Shown: positions 1 through 13,512, counted from the first letter of the stretch. The stretch: 64,000 nucleotides of DNA from Trileptium ribeirensis (GCA_030248225.1 JASANE010000608.1:51276-115275), one strand, 5' to 3'. Made by a program: numbers and translations. The notes: a model not told the origin generated them from the sequence alone.

Positions 1-36
1 AGAATTATGCATCTTAACCATTCAGCCATAGAGACA
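1..36 (-). repeat. tRNA-like fragment cut by the window edge
   Basis: Read on the minus strand, the sequence contains TGGCTGAATGGTTAAGATG, which has the shape of a tRNA D-arm and internal A box. The rest lies outside the window, so it may be a tRNA gene or a tRNA-derived SINE. Confidence 0.35.
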
Positions 37-103
37 TCGACTATTAAGTCGATGAGAACTCAACTATCAACAGCATAGTTGAGACACTGCGACAACGCAG
101 TGT
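35..103. other. three consecutive perfect stem-loops
   Basis: Hairpin 1: arms 35-42 and 47-54 (8 bp, loop ATTA). Hairpin 2: arms 59-67 and 75-83 (9 bp, 7-nt loop). Hairpin 3: arms 84-91 and 96-103 (8 bp, loop ACAA). All 25 pairs are perfect and the hairpins nearly abut. Two shorter ones follow (GACGC/GCGTC at 167-180, GGGGC/GCCCC at 182-196). The arrangement suggests a structured transcript or part of a mobile element. Confidence 0.6.
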
Positions 104-2440
104 AGTAAGGCAATAGGGTGAGCGTTAGAGAGAGGCAACGAAACACCAACAAAAGGGAAAACAAAAGACGCGGATGCGTCCGGGGCCGAACGCCCCTGGC
201 CCGACCATTCAAAACGGCCCCAAAGGTAGGAAATAAGGCCGATTCACCCCTCGGTTAGGTGCGTTCAGCCCGTAAAACTTGCCCCCAACAAAATTCCAGC
301 GAAGGAATCAAATTGATATCTACCAGGCTCGCCCCTGGGGGCAGCCCAAAGATTGTTTAGGAAATCGCCTAGTGCTGCTTTTACGCTACGACCAACCCCC
401 ACTGCTGTTAATTTGATGAATTATTCCGCCCCCCTTTCTCTCGTTTCCCCGTTCGGTCAGTCGTACCTTTGATAGACAAATTGATCGGAGACGATAGCGA
501 AAATAATTCTCTCGGCATAACAATCGGATCCATATCGAATAACCACCGGACCACCGTATTGGTAGTGTTGCTAGAGTAGAGCTCGCCCGACCAAATCCCG
601 CCTTCACTCTTTTCTTTCCCTTAACCTAGTCTAATGTCCGTCACCGTATGTTTGAGATGGTATGTTAAGGAGCATTTTCTGAAGCACTCTAGGGCCCCTG
701 CTTGCTGTGCCCCATAGCTGAAATAATCGCTAACATTGGGCTAAAGCAGGGATAACCGCCCCTAGACCGCGCACGCGCGGGTATCCGCACGCTCCGTTAA
801 TGTTTTCCTTTTTTCCGTCTTGTGCCCCATAGTCTTTCGGACTGAAGCAACTACCACGCGCTACTACTAGGCTTCCCTGATTCGACTAACCTAGTCCGCC
901 CTGATACTTGTTCTCAAACACTCGTGCCCAAAATAAAATTTGATCGTGTAAATAAACGTGCATCATTGACACCGAGTACAGCCTTACTTCTTATCGAGAC
1001 GATAAGGGGTTTTTGGTTTGTCCTTAAGGACGAGCAGGCACTGCCCGAAATGGCTTGTGTGCGAGAGTATCACAAGCACTGGCGTGCATGGCTTTCTAGC
1101 TTAATTATTCCGTTTCACGACCGGAACTAAGGAATAAAATACCAGGAGTATACCAGCAAAATTTAACTCGTTTCCGACATTGACTTAAAATTCATCAAGG
1201 ACATACTCTATTCTAAGGAGTCAAAACTGCTACTGGTCCAGGGACCAGCACGCTCGCATAGAATTTATTAAGGAAGCAGGCCACGCCATTGAGCATCCGA
1301 CATTAAACACTCAGGCCTCGTCGAAACCCTGTGGGGGCCACATAGGCTACAATGCTCTAGCACGGAGCATATCAAGATCTTAATTAGGCAATCAACTTGA
1401 GTCTTAAATTTCTAAGGACATTTTCAACTTTTATTCTAGCATTTAACACAACTAATTAGAACCCAACAACTTCCGATGAGTCTATGATAGGGAATAGCGG
1501 CTAGGCTCCATGACCTGTGAGCAGGTGTCGGTGTTAGCCTCCCTGGGGGGACCTCAGAAATCATACCAGAAACTAAACACGTGCGCAACCAATCGGGCGG
1601 GGTCCGAACACACCCCGTGAAGCGCGCCTACGGCCTGCTAAGCTCCGTAGCTTCTTGGGTCTGACCGAGAATAGGGTCAAACTTTTAGCATCCACGTTCC
1701 GCCCTTGAGGTTACGATAGCCGGGGTCGTATGGGCATGGTGTTAGGAAGTTACGCCATGCAGCTGCGTCACCGTTATTACACTAAATATATGACAATAGA
1801 AAATCACGGAAAAATGGAAATTGGTGACACATATGGTCACGTATTCGTAAAACATCCTTCCAGTTACTATAGCATAATGTTCATCTTTTGCATAGCTACT
1901 AGGTTGGCCTGTAAAAGGGGTTTCAACAAAAATTTTGAAAATAACGATATTTGTGTTTATTGTACCTGCATTTATGCGCCTTACTTTAATTACTACTGTT
2001 ACCTTTTTTGGGTTCTAGAGCTAAATATTTTCGCTATCTATAATACAAATTGCTAAACCAAATGGAATAAATTTTTCAGTAGTCCGTCCCGGCTATCAAA
2101 CCTTAAGATATAGCAGCTTCCGGCTAGTATAAACATGCTACCATAGCTTAGCAATTTATTTGTGAAGGGATGTGGCCGCGCCTTTCTGTCACGAGCCGGA
2201 ATTGACTCTGTGACTGCATCCGGCCCTAAGTGCATACATCTTAAGGTAAATGATGCATTATGTTACACAAAATTAAGACTTTACCTCGAATAACCCTTTT
2301 CCGTAGTGTGCCACGTATGCAACAGCGTACATTGTGACATGATGCACTTTAATCAAGTTTCACATGGCCACCTTGCGCGTGCGATGTTGTTCGCTCACTT
2401 TGAGAAGTTCCAAGCAATGGCAATGTTAACTTTAGGGTCC
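104..2440. other. G+C-richer stretch, no gene recognised
   Basis: Distinctly richer in G+C than the flanks to about 1.75 kb, with short inverted repeats and the phrase TGTGCCCCATAG twice (about 707 and 821). Open frames are short and unlike known proteins. Probably the untranslated part of a mobile element, though I could not identify ends. Confidence 0.4.
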
Positions 2441-2445
2441 GAAGT

Positions 2446-2575
2446 ATAATTCATGCCATGCCGTTCTCGATATACTACGCCTAAGTCGGGGGGCTGCCGC
2501 CCCTCGAACCCCTCGCTCTAAGCTTTTTTCCTAACGTTATAACGTCCGGCCCCTAAAGTTGACATAGGCCGCTTA
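2446..2575 (+). repeat. copy of the loop region of the foldback element
   Basis: About 125 bp, from CATGCCATGCCGTTCT through GGGGGGCTGCCGCCCC to TAACGTTATAACGT, closely match 14050-14215, the centre of the long inverted-repeat element. It shows that this sequence also occurs without the arms. Confidence 0.7.
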
Positions 2576-2599
2576 ATGGATAAAAGTCAATGCAACACT

Positions 2600-5509
2600 T
2601 TTAAACACTAAGCAGTCCGGGTATTTTTGGCGGTACCCAGTACCCGGAATTTTCTGCATTACCCAGACCCGGAATTATTCGTCAGAAACACCAGGAGTAT
2701 TAATCGGAATACCCATACGTGGATGCAACTCTAGCACGATCAATGCAATGAACTCAGTGTTGAAATCATATTGGACAAAGTATAAACTAGACTATTAAAT
2801 ATTTAAGTTTTTGGCAATTTTGGTTAATCCTGTCGATCTTGAAAGCATAAACTATGTGATAAAACAGTTTTCGTATGGTAGTATAATTAGTTGTGGCAGT
2901 AAGAAGGAAAACCGAAAACGCTATTATCATTAGTCAATATTTCAAAGGCTGTGCCGAAATATATACATTTTACATGGTATCCTGTATATTATATCTTATA
3001 TTAAACACAAAGAGATATGATTGTCATTTTGTATACAGAATCTGGAATATCGCTGAATTCCAAGTATGTGCAAAAAAACGTTATACAGTACCGTTTATAT
3101 TCCTTATATCCACTCCAAAGTATGATGGTGATGCAGACATTCCAGCAGAAGAGTATGGTACTTGTAGCTTCGACTCAGAGTTAGTAATTAAAGCGAGGTT
3201 GGGTTTCTGGCTTTCAAAACACAACAGTCATTTATTACTAAATAAATCATTTTACGAAAAGAAAATAGTAAACGATCTAATACATACAATAATATATACC
3301 AAATATAAAACCATCTAACAAACGTACGACTCTGCATCTAATGCAACGTTTACGCTATAAATGCCCCATGTGGAAGTTTTTTGTCCGCGTATATCCCGCG
3401 CAACATCGTCACCGATGCGTTTGTACGCGTACAGCACAAGATCACTATTTTTTGAATAATTTTGTATTGTGTCAAGAAAGAGCTGTGCGGCAGTACGGGT
3501 ACCCGCAGGCTGGGCAGGGTATGGGCTCAAATTTCGAGCCTGCCGATAGTGGTAATGTTTACAATCTTACATGTTCACAAGTGAGTGTATCGTAATAACT
3601 AGGTGATTTACTTTAGCTTCCGTTTCGCGGTCCCCTTAATTGGACAGTAATAGTTACCACTGACTTCTTTATATTACCGTAGACACAGTCTAACCAGCCA
3701 TATTTAATTAACCCTTTGTTTCTTAAACTAAAGCGTAATTCTACAGTCTTGAACAAACTGTTGTTCCAACCGCGGATTGACCCTAGATCGCCAAAGTGCA
3801 GATCATGTACGCTAGCCACTAGGCTATATAGGAGCTGTTGCTCGATTCGTTAAGGAACCTTACAAGGCGAACGAATAACAATGCACGTACCAAAGCACGC
3901 CGAACGACAAAAAATCGACACGCAAGTTAAATCGAAATTTCTAGGATTTATTCGACATTATATACAGTGCAATGACATTATTAAACATTAGCCGAATTCC
4001 ACAAAAACTAAACAAATTCTAATTTTTTATGGTGACGTCGTTTCTACTAGAACTGATTCTGTCTAGAATTGACTCGAGCATATATTTTTTACTATATTCT
4101 CACTGCACGCATCTTATAGTAGTTGCCTGAAGTGACGATAGAATCATTCGTCAAAGACTATTTTTGGCATCACAATACAATACAGAGCATATTTTTTATC
4201 CAGCCAACCTCGCGCAATTCTTATTAACGATGTGTACAGGATGCATGAACATGACTATTGAATTTTTACTGTAAAAATTTCAGCCACTTTTAAAAACTGT
4301 TTAAAATTTAAGGTGTCCACGTATGTGACACTGCTGTTTATAATATGACAGATATAGTACGACATTTTGAGTGCTGTACACCGCGGTGAGTTGGTAAAAG
4401 TTACACCCGGCCCGCAATTTACATCATAAAAGCCGCATAATCATATTATATGCCGATATAATATATAGGTAAATATATACATATCTAGTTTTATGTATGT
4501 ACATTTATAAATTAAAATATCAACAACAGAGGAATTCGGCAACAGATGGTGGCCATGATGACACCCTGCGACTACAGGGTAAGGTAATGCGGTAATTAAA
4601 ATATATTATTGTACACATATACTTACGGACACATACAGTCATATATATGTATATTATAGGTATTCGATGTATGCCGGCTTTGAGTGATTGTAGATGGTTC
4701 CAGCCGCTGGGGATGGGGTTAAAAGGCATGTGGTTCCAAAAAGTTTTCACATGTTCTGCAACTTTCCTCTTAATTTTCAACGATTTTCCCTTAAAATTTT
4801 TGTATGCACGTAATTGCTAAAATCTTCCGAGCGCCTTCTGCGGACGGGGGTCACAAAGTCATAAAGATCATACAGGCTGAAGCAGGGGTCCAGGTGGGCT
4901 ACCTCTCCTGAGTGTTCGGACCCCTACCCAGTCGAGGGCCTGGTCTACCCGCTCCTTAGAGTACCACCCTACCCCCTAAAGGCGTTGGATGACCACCCAA
5001 TCATACCTCGGAGCGTCAGCATGTATGCATATAGATATATTATGCAGCCTTGATAGACAAATGTGTGCATCCACTACTTGCGGTGGCAATTTTTTGACAA
5101 AATGCTATAAAACTTGTCAATTAAAAATTGCTATAAAAATTGAGCAACTTTTCTGAAAATGACACATTTGAAAATATAGCTAGAAATGTTGCCGTTTTTC
5201 AATATCTGCTAAATAAATTTTGTGTTGCGGTAAGATTTTCTTAGAATAATAACGTAAAGCAAATTTATATATAAAACCTTTGTGCAGTAAAAATATATAT
5301 TGAAATATTAAATATTATAAATTTTTGGTAATGTCACTTTTTGAAAACCTGCTTCATAAATTGAGTACCTTTTTTGCAAATGAAAACTTTGAAAATATAG
5401 CTGCGCATGCTGTTCTCTCAAAATCTCATGCATAAATTGTGTGTAGCAATAAAAAATTTATTGCTACAGATTTTGTAACAAATTGCTTCAGAACATCTAT
5501 AGCAGAGGT
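2600..5509. other. no gene recognised
   Basis: A+T-rich. A 141-codon open frame at 2893-3318 starts with GTG and has no recognisable domain, so chance is the likeliest explanation. A SINE head lies at 3765-3835. Nothing else is supported. Confidence 0.5.
3765..3835 (-). repeat. tRNA-derived SINE head
   Basis: On the minus strand an A-box-like CCTAGTGGCTAGCG is followed by a B-box-like GGGTCAATCC at the spacing of a tRNA promoter. The acceptor stem is not intact. Confidence 0.5.
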
Positions 5510-5510
5510 G

Positions 5511-5990
5511 AGAATTTAGGCTCGTAGCTCGGCTCTAGCGCCGAGCCAAATCTGTCCTAATGGCTGAAGAGATGAACCAAAGCCTAGCATATGTCTGTAA
5601 CACCCAAGCCGTGCTGAGTGAGTCTTGAAAAGCCGCAGCCGGGTCTTAAAAGCTGTTTTACAAAAACAAAAACTTAATTGTAACAGATGCCAACAGCAAT
5701 AATTACTGAGATTACTTCGAGTATGATCTCAAAAGCACTGAAAGCAACAATACATAATTCCTTTAGTGGTTCCTTTATTACATTATGTCTTTCTACTATT
5801 ATTAAATCGTGAACTACTATTATTAGGAGCATAAGAACTGAGTCGAGGTTGGCTTTTCATCGGATGACCAGAGCCGGACATGGTTCATGAAGAACCGACC
5901 CGAGTCAAAGCCTAGGATCGGTCTGCGAGAGATGCTTCAGGAAGAGCCGAGCCAGAGAATGAAAATCGGCTCTATCTCAAATATAATCTA
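5511..5990 (+). mobile_element. possible hAT-like fragment
   Basis: Starts CAGAGGTGAGAATTTAGGC, a hAT-like terminus, followed by CGGCTC/GAGCCG inverted motifs that recur near the other side (5840-5970). The second terminus is not clear, so the boundary is approximate. Confidence 0.35.
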
Positions 5991-8000
5991 TACTACTAAC
6001 ATAATCGGCTGCTCTTGTTAACGCTGCCGTGTATATCATTTTGAAAATATTTGTTCTTTGCGTTTGTTCTAATTTTAGAACATTATTTATAGTGATTTAA
6101 CCCCGTTTTCCCTGTAAATTGTGAATGGTCCTGATCAGGCTGATTCTTACATCGAGCCAAATCGATTACATTCAAGACGACAAAATTAACATTTAATAAA
6201 TGAAATACTGTTTTTTGCCAAAGTCGCTACGGCTCATCCGAAGTATTGCCCAAATGCATCAGTAAGAATAATTGAAAAATTTTAAAACATTTGGAAAAAT
6301 AAAAAATATTTAAATTATTCTGCTTCCCCTGTAACTTTTAAACAGACTCAATTTTAGACTATTCGATTTGCGTCAACAAGTCAAATGACGGCCAATAAGA
6401 CTATATCAAAAACAATATTAATATTTTAATTTTTAAAAAATTAAAGCAAATTTAAAATTTGATACTTTGTGCGAAATCATTACGTCACATCGCTAAGGAT
6501 TCAGAAATTTCATTAAGAACTGTTAACTTATTCTCCTGCTTCACAAATCAGCTTTTATTTCTAAGAGTGTTGAACACATTGTTGCTGGTGCGCGAATACC
6601 AAACCTTATTGTTTGGCTTCGAGTCGTGCTAGTTAACCGTTGAACTATGACAACGCTGCTACTCAGATCCATACTACGTGAGCGAACGGCAACAGGCAGC
6701 CAAACGCGCGCCATGCAACAAACTGAATTATCGCACTTTTTCTTACAGTATAAAGGTGTCGTAGAAAAATCACATGCGTAGAAGGGCTAAAATTTGTAAA
6801 TTTAAAAAATATGTTTAAAATGTTTAAAAATTGGATATAATCGCATGACATTATCATTAAGAATAACAAAAGGCTAGAGACTTGAACAAAACTCACATGA
6901 AGGAACGGACTTAAATGTTTGAAATTAATAATTATTAATGAAATTGTATTGTAAAGCTCGAGTGGCATAGTCCAACGGTCTACTGAACTAGTTTGTAACA
7001 AAAAACTGTATTGTTTCAGAAATTACTATTTTTTTCGACCATCTGCTAAAGAAATTTTGTGTAGCAAAAAAATTATGCAGCAGCAAGTTAGGTCATCTAC
7101 GTGATTGAAGATTTATTGTAACGGCCACACTTTAGGATAACATTGATAAATCTCTGATTTTCTGCATTTTGTGTGCTTAAGGATTGGCACATGTATCTAG
7201 GAAGTCATTTTGGCAGTAATTTGCATACGAAAAAAGCCAAAAGCGAACACACTCTGTCGTCCATGTCAGTATATCCTTTTCCTGCTCAGTGATAAAAACG
7301 TGCTCAATATTACAGCCTACGACTCTTCCTTAACTTCCCACCTTTGTGATCGGCTTATCTAATTATAAATTAAAAGCAATCGTTGTCGCAGAGCTTGGTT
7401 AACCACAATTTGAGTGAGATTCGACTGTCACAATGGGAACAAAGAAGAAGACAAATCCCGGTCTTCGATGATAAATTCACGGCTGTTTTGTTTTCTTAAC
7501 GATTTCCCCTTTTTTATAAGCAAAATTTCCGGTTTCTACCAATTTCGCGTATTATTATGCTTTTGTGGCAACCTAGAGTAAGGGACACAGAGTTTACTTG
7601 CGCTGTTTACACACCAGGCAATTTGTTTTATGTGCTTGTTACGGAAATTCGGAAAATTTTAAGCAAAATTTTTTACCAGAATTCCGGTTCTGTTATAACT
7701 TTTTGTTATTGTCGATAATGAAATTCTGCTAACTCCCAGATATATATATATAGTTATATATATTTTTATATATGGTTATAAATATATATCAACAGGAGTA
7801 CGTAGAACAATGTAAAGGCAATACTGTTAGCTTTGTGATGCAGAAACGGCACAGAAGTGCCAACGTATATCGCAAATGCTAATGTTCAAAATCCGCAACG
7901 ATCTCGGCTTTCTCAAAAAAATCAACTAAAATTAAATCTCATATGACGTATTAATCATGTTGTTCCAGCATGCACATATTTATTTGGTCTTGGTTAGAAC
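5990..8000. other. no gene recognised
   Basis: A+T-rich and non-coding in appearance, with a SINE head at 6592-6652 and a TA-rich microsatellite-like run at about 7738-7790. Confidence 0.5.
6592..6652 (-). repeat. tRNA-derived SINE head
   Basis: On the minus strand GTTCAACGGTTAACTAGC (A box) and AAGGTTTGGTATTC (B box) are spaced as in a tRNA. The intervening AAGCCAAAC is shared with the copy at 11540-11602, which marks one SINE family. Confidence 0.55.
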
Positions 8001-8757
8001 CAGAGATGGAACTGGGTCACCATTTTGTCACCCGACCGTGCTAGTGCCCCGAGATCCGCCCGTCGTAGTGACAGCAGGACACGCTCATGCTAATAACCAA
8101 GCGACAAGACAATTTCCAAGGCAGCCAATATATACTAATTTTGCGAATTCATAAAAACAATGTCGGAAAACAGCAATATCAGTAATTTGCTTGGCAAGCC
8201 GCTGTTACAGACGGATTACTATTGCGTTTTGGATAAGGTGTTAGCCAGAGAGCATAGTCCTGTTAAATGTATGCAGGTGCTCCAGTTCAATGTAAGCCAT
8301 TTGGATGTGTCTTGGATGCAGTTTTTTTATCCTGTGAAAGCGCTTGTGTTTAAATTGCATGCAACTAGGAAGTATATATATATCCTGGCATAAGAAACGG
8401 ATGTTAAAAAGAACACATTTGCGGACCAGCCCTTTAAACTCTGTTTTCATGCTGCATAGCATGAACATGTCCCAAAAGCAGCTCAACACCCTTCCATCGG
8501 CGTTCCTTGTTCCACCCTTCCGGTAGGCGTCGGTAATTATTGTCGGAGAGCTTGGTTTACGTGCAGTTGTTTCCGCTGCGTCGCAGAGGAAGAGCGAAGT
8601 ACACAAAATAAGACAAAACCCTGCTCAGTTATGTGGAGCACAGTACAGAGGACAGTGCGTTTGGCTTTTGAATTATATAAGGTCATTATCAGGCCACTCA
8701 CAGTGACCCGGTCACAAATGTGAGCCGACATGATCCGGTGACCCAATCCCATATCTG
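8001..8757 (+). mobile_element. hAT-like element, 757 bp, non-autonomous
   Basis: Left end CAGAGATGGAACTGGGTCAC and, inverted, right end CAGATATGGGATTGGGTCAC form about 20-bp terminal inverted repeats. The flanking octamers GTTAGAAC and ATCAGAAC match at 6 of 8 positions, as an old 8-bp target duplication would. It is too short for a transposase. Inside, an ATG at 8160 in good context opens a 77-codon frame beginning MSENSNISNLLGKPLLQ that I do not recognise. Confidence 0.65.
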
Positions 8758-9429
8758 ATCAGAACTTTTTAATGAAACGTGCTCTATGCTGTATAACTCA
8801 GTATTATTTAATCAAAATATTACAAATGATGTGCGTTTCGACGAAAAATCGCAATTCCGTCGCATATAGGGATACTCGTGTTAACGATTCTAAATATATA
8901 TTAAAAAACAAAATTTGAAAAATTCTTTGGCTTCGCGTACAATAAATTTTTGTCTACTTGCAACATCGCTGAACATTTTCCAACTCAACTAATACAGTAA
9001 ACAGAAATATATCAAGACAAATATGATGGACGTAAAACAACTTATCGTGGCACAATCAACGTATCACATGTGAACTATACTTAGGTAAAATTATAGATAT
9101 ATATATATACAGTTCATATGTTACTCGGAGATAATTTTTTATACAAAATAAATACAGTCACAGAATAAAAATAATTCTATTTCGAACTTTCTGGTAAGTT
9201 ATAAAACAACAAACATAGAAATGACATGAGAAGGAATAACAAAAAAGCACCGATAGACTCATCGCCGTGACCAATAGGGAGGCGCTCCAAATATTGCTAT
9301 CTCTGTTCAATATTTAATAAATCGTCAGTAATTGTTGCGACGTATTCGATGTCTGTCATTAAAGCCTGTCATGTCGTACCAACTCAAAACGGTAAACAGG
9401 ACATGGTTGGAAACACGGGCTTCTTTAGG
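8758..9429. other. no gene recognised
   Basis: A+T-rich spacer between the hAT-like element and the 130-bp tandem array. No conserved frame or repeat boundary seen. Confidence 0.5.
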
Positions 9430-10069
9430 ACCAAGTCATATCTACGCCCCAAGTGTACCACGTAAAGCTTTCCGCTTCAAGTAGTCATATGTTTTGTCTC
9501 AAGGCTAACTAAGCCTAATCCAAAGGTTAGCATTTGCCCGTAATTAATCTAATTAACCAAGTCATATCTACGCCCCAAGTGTATATACCACGTAAAGCTT
9601 TCCGCTTCAAGTAGTCATATGTTTTGTCTCAAGGCTAACTAAGCCTAATCCAAAGGTTAGCATTTGCCCGTAATTAATCTAATTAACCAAGTCATATCTA
9701 CGCCCCAAGTGTATATACCACGTAAAGCTTTCCGCTTCAAGTAGTCATATGTTTTGTCTCAAGGCTAACTAAGCCTAATCCAAAGGTTAGCATTTGCCCG
9801 TAATTAATCTAATTAACCAAGTCATATCTACGCCCCAAGTGTATATACCACGTAAAGCTTTCCGCTTCAAGTAGTCATATGTTTTGTCTCAAGGCTAACT
9901 AAGCCTAATCCAAAGGTTAGCATTTGCCGTAATTAATCTAATTAACCAAGTCATATCTACGCCCCAAGTGTATATACCACGTAAAGCTTTCCGCTTCAAG
10001 TAGTCATATGTTTTGTCTCTAGGCTAACTAAGCCTAATCCAAAGGTTAGCATTTGCCCGTAATTAATCT
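9430..10069 (+). repeat. tandem repeat, five copies of about 130 bp
   Basis: Units begin ACCAAGTCATATCTACGCCC at 9430, 9556, 9686, 9816 and 9945. The first lacks a TATA tetranucleotide (126 bp), the fourth lacks one C (129 bp), and the rest are nearly identical. Such homogeneity implies recent expansion or gene conversion. Confidence 0.95.
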
Positions 10070-13000
10070 TTACATTTTTGTTCTAATATGCTCGTGTGAA
10101 GTTCGCTGTTTTGTTATAGGGGAAAACTTGAAATGATCTCTTAGTTATCTGTCCTGCTTCCACACATGCACAGCATCGTCATGCTTTTAAAATAGAGCAA
10201 CAACACACACCAGCGGTATAGATCTTTTTCGCGCATGTCATTTTCGCAAGATTACGGTGATCAGTGTCTAATTAAACGTTGTTCATTGCCACCGTCATGT
10301 ACGCTGAACCAAACAGCAGGCTGAACTAGGAATGGATACTAAAGCTCTTACATACTGTCCAGCATACCCCTATTTCTACGAGCATGGATGTCTAATTTAA
10401 ATGTAGGTGTTGCACCAATACACATACTCTGGCGTGTATCACGACTGTAAGATATATTTTAATGCGACAAGTACGTTTTTACTGCAAAACAAATCGTACA
10501 ATATTCTGTAGCATAAAAGCTTAATTTAGCTGTGTATAGCATATTTGAAAAAAGCCATGCTTAACTCATGTTCATATATTTTTGACGCTAACGTTATAGT
10601 CAGCCGAACAATTATAGACATAAAAATGGTTGTAACAGGCGGCGTAACTAGCAACATAATATATATTATATAAATATTGGTAAACTCGCGCGGCGACCGG
10701 AAACGGAGCGACTGTGGCTAATCGGCGCTAAGTCACTAAGTTTACAATAGAAAAAAATTAGTCTGAGCCCTTTCACTCTTCAAAGTTAAAAAAATAAAAT
10801 ACATCAGCAATACATTCAAAGTAACATTACGGACGTTATATTCAGCACATTTCAAAGTCACGAAACTGTAAAGTCAACCAAGAAAAAGCCAGGTACTGTC
10901 GAAAATTAGGAATAACAAACTTCAAAAACAGCAAAATTTTTCGCGTCATTTTTCACCTTATCTCAAAACCTTAGCACTTGCCCTATTTCATACACTGCAC
11001 ATAAGTGCTTTCAATCTTTTCAGCAAGACCGAAACCCAATAAATCCATACTAGCACATAGTTCATGATTTCTGCTGTAAACGATTTCCATTTTTTAATCT
11101 ATGTAATTACTCACAGGAATAGCGATATACGTGTCGATTAGGTTTAAATTATACTATAAGACATTGTTCACTACCAAAGATTTTTAAAATATCATTTGGA
11201 TATTTTTAACTTTGGTTTGTAGGTCGAATGTGACAATAAGTGTTATATAGCAAAGTTGTAGTTCCTAAGATGATTCTTTTTACGCCCACGATTTGATCCG
11301 ATGTCTGTGAGTGGAGTTATAGAGAAAATTGTTATAAAACTAATGTGTCAGAGGTAAAATAGTGGTCCGATTTGGCGGTGAAGATGTCTTCAAAACCAAC
11401 CATACAATATATTATTATTTGAAAGTTCATCATACAATCACAGCTCACCTGGCACAAAACCAATTTTTTAATTCAACCATTTCCTTTAAGAATTTGAATG
11501 GATTTCAGGTAGCGTTGAACAACAAAATGTTGCCTGTGCTGTAGATCGAAACCTTGCCGTTTGGCTTAGGGTCACGTTCGCTAACCACTGAGTCATTACG
11601 ACGCTGTTACACGGATGTTTAACAATACTCACAGCGGGAGGGGATAATGCCACATTGCCTAACGTACGCTACGCAACGAACACAGCTAAAGAACTACTCC
11701 ATTTTTTGTAAAAAGTTGCCGTACCACCGTAACCAAATGTGTGAAAGTTTTGTAGACAGATGTAGCTTTATAGATGCACTGCCTGTGTAAATTTTCAAGT
11801 ACGAAAATTAAGAAATATCCACAAACACTTAATTCACCTCAGACAATTGCGCGCCAATATTGTTTTAACTTAAAACCATAACATACTACACAAAAACAAG
11901 GTAGACAAATAGACAATAGAGCTGAGCTGGTTTTTGTGTCTGCTATTAGTCTGTGACGTTACTTACCACCATAGCCACAATACTATGTAGATTATATCGT
12001 GGCATTACTTCCGTATTAGAGATGTTTTTGATTTCTCCCGCACCCAGACTGAAAATCGTGAGTTTGTATATATACAGTATAGCTAGTGTGAGTACCAGCT
12101 TACCTAATCAAGGCGGTTTATGAAACAACCATTTTAGTACGCAAGTCATAAAAACACAAGTTAATTCACTAAATAAACTACGTTTGGATAATGAGAAATT
12201 TTTCGAGTCATTATCCCGAGATCTCTCAAAGATATACAGAGCCTAACGATATGCCTCAAGCAACTTGTCTAAGATGTACGTGTGACGTTCCCGTGCTCTT
12301 GTACGCAGTATATATTTCATTATCCGTATATATGAATTTTACAGAAAATTCCTCTTTAGTTTTAATTTTTTTCAAATAAACCCTTTAGAAATTATTGCTA
12401 AACCGAACGTCCTATTCACTACGGTATTTTTGAGAAATTTCAACGATAAATCAATAAACAAGGCAAAGCCAATGGGAAGCACATGACCTGCAAGTTAGAC
12501 ATACACGGGTATAACTATGGCTTCCGCTATCACAAAAATCTTCTCCGTAATATCCCCAGACGACGAGAAATTCGTAAAATAATTTCACGACAATCGAATA
12601 AGTGTTAGAAATATGGCCCATATGTATATTTTCTGAACAGTTACTACTAGCTGAGCCAAATGTTATAAATTTTTTATAGTTTTATAATAAGCATTTCGAT
12701 GACAATTTCAACTGAATGTTTCACTTCCATAACCATGACAGGATTTCTAACAAACAGTATATGTACTGATAAATGCATTACCCTTACGACTAGTAAATAT
12801 GCAACACACATAACTATTATAACTTCTCAAGCAAAAATTCATACAGGTACTGGCAAACATAACAAACAACCCAATTTGTTCAAAGTTAAAATATTTTTAA
12901 TATTGTGTTTGATACATGCAGTAATATGTACAATTTAACCGGACGATAAAACAACCAAAAACAATACAAAAATATATCATTTAAATATGAAATTAAGACA

Positions 13001-13440
13001 ATACATATAGAACTTTAATCACATGGATTTTGAAAAAAAAAACAACACGAACATTAGTGCATGACATAGACTAGAATAAACGCTATCGCCCTCGTTTGAT
13101 TTTATCCGAAAAAGTGTGTACGCAAAAAATAATTATGTATAAATTAACCATGTCACTCTTCTACATCAGTTCCTATATCGTCCAAATCACTTGAATACAG
13201 ATGCTTCCAAAGAGCATTGAAAACCCATTACCCGCTACATAATGATAGTTTTATGTGTCAAAATCGCGCGAATATTGATGTTTCTAGAGAGTCTGATAAA
13301 CCAGTTATAAGCTAAGAAGAAGCAGACTTGTGTGAAATGTCGAAATCGTGTGACCACTGATGCCCTAAAACAGCCTATGACTGCTACTAAAATATATAAG
13401 CTATAAATGTTTTTTGTCGCATCCCGTTCAAGTTTAAGCA
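10070..13440. other. no gene recognised
   Basis: A+T-rich. Open frames up to about 80 codons are unlike known proteins. The only recognised item is the SINE head at 11540-11602. Confidence 0.5.
11540..11602 (-). repeat. tRNA-derived SINE head
   Basis: Minus-strand GACTCAGTGGTTAGCG (A box) and AAGGTTTCGATC (B box) with tRNA-like spacing. Shares AAGCCAAAC with the copy at 6592-6652. Confidence 0.55.
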
Positions 13441-13444
13441 TGGG

Positions 13445-13512
13445 GTCCAGCAGGAATCCAACACAAGACCTCACGCATGCTCCGCAGACGTGCTAATCAC
13501 TACACCACGGAC
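13445..13512 (-). repeat. tRNA-like sequence, pseudogene or SINE head
   Basis: Minus strand starts GTCCGTGGTGTAGTGATTAG, a very tRNA-like acceptor and D-arm, and continues to a B-box-like TGTTGGATTCC and a GGAC end that can pair with the first four bases. A normal anticodon arm is not evident, so a working tRNA is unlikely. Confidence 0.55.

Noticed and set aside
35..60. Hammerhead ribozyme core (TCGATGAG near 50)
   Set aside because: The conserved CTGATGA is not present (TCGATGA instead) and no matching GAAA-plus-stem arrangement was found.
2893..3318. A 141-residue protein gene
   Set aside because: Starts with GTG, no recognisable domain, in A+T-rich repeat-filled DNA; chance is more likely.
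9430..10069. CRISPR array
   Set aside because: Repeats are 130 bp, contiguous, without unique spacers, and the genome is an animal's.
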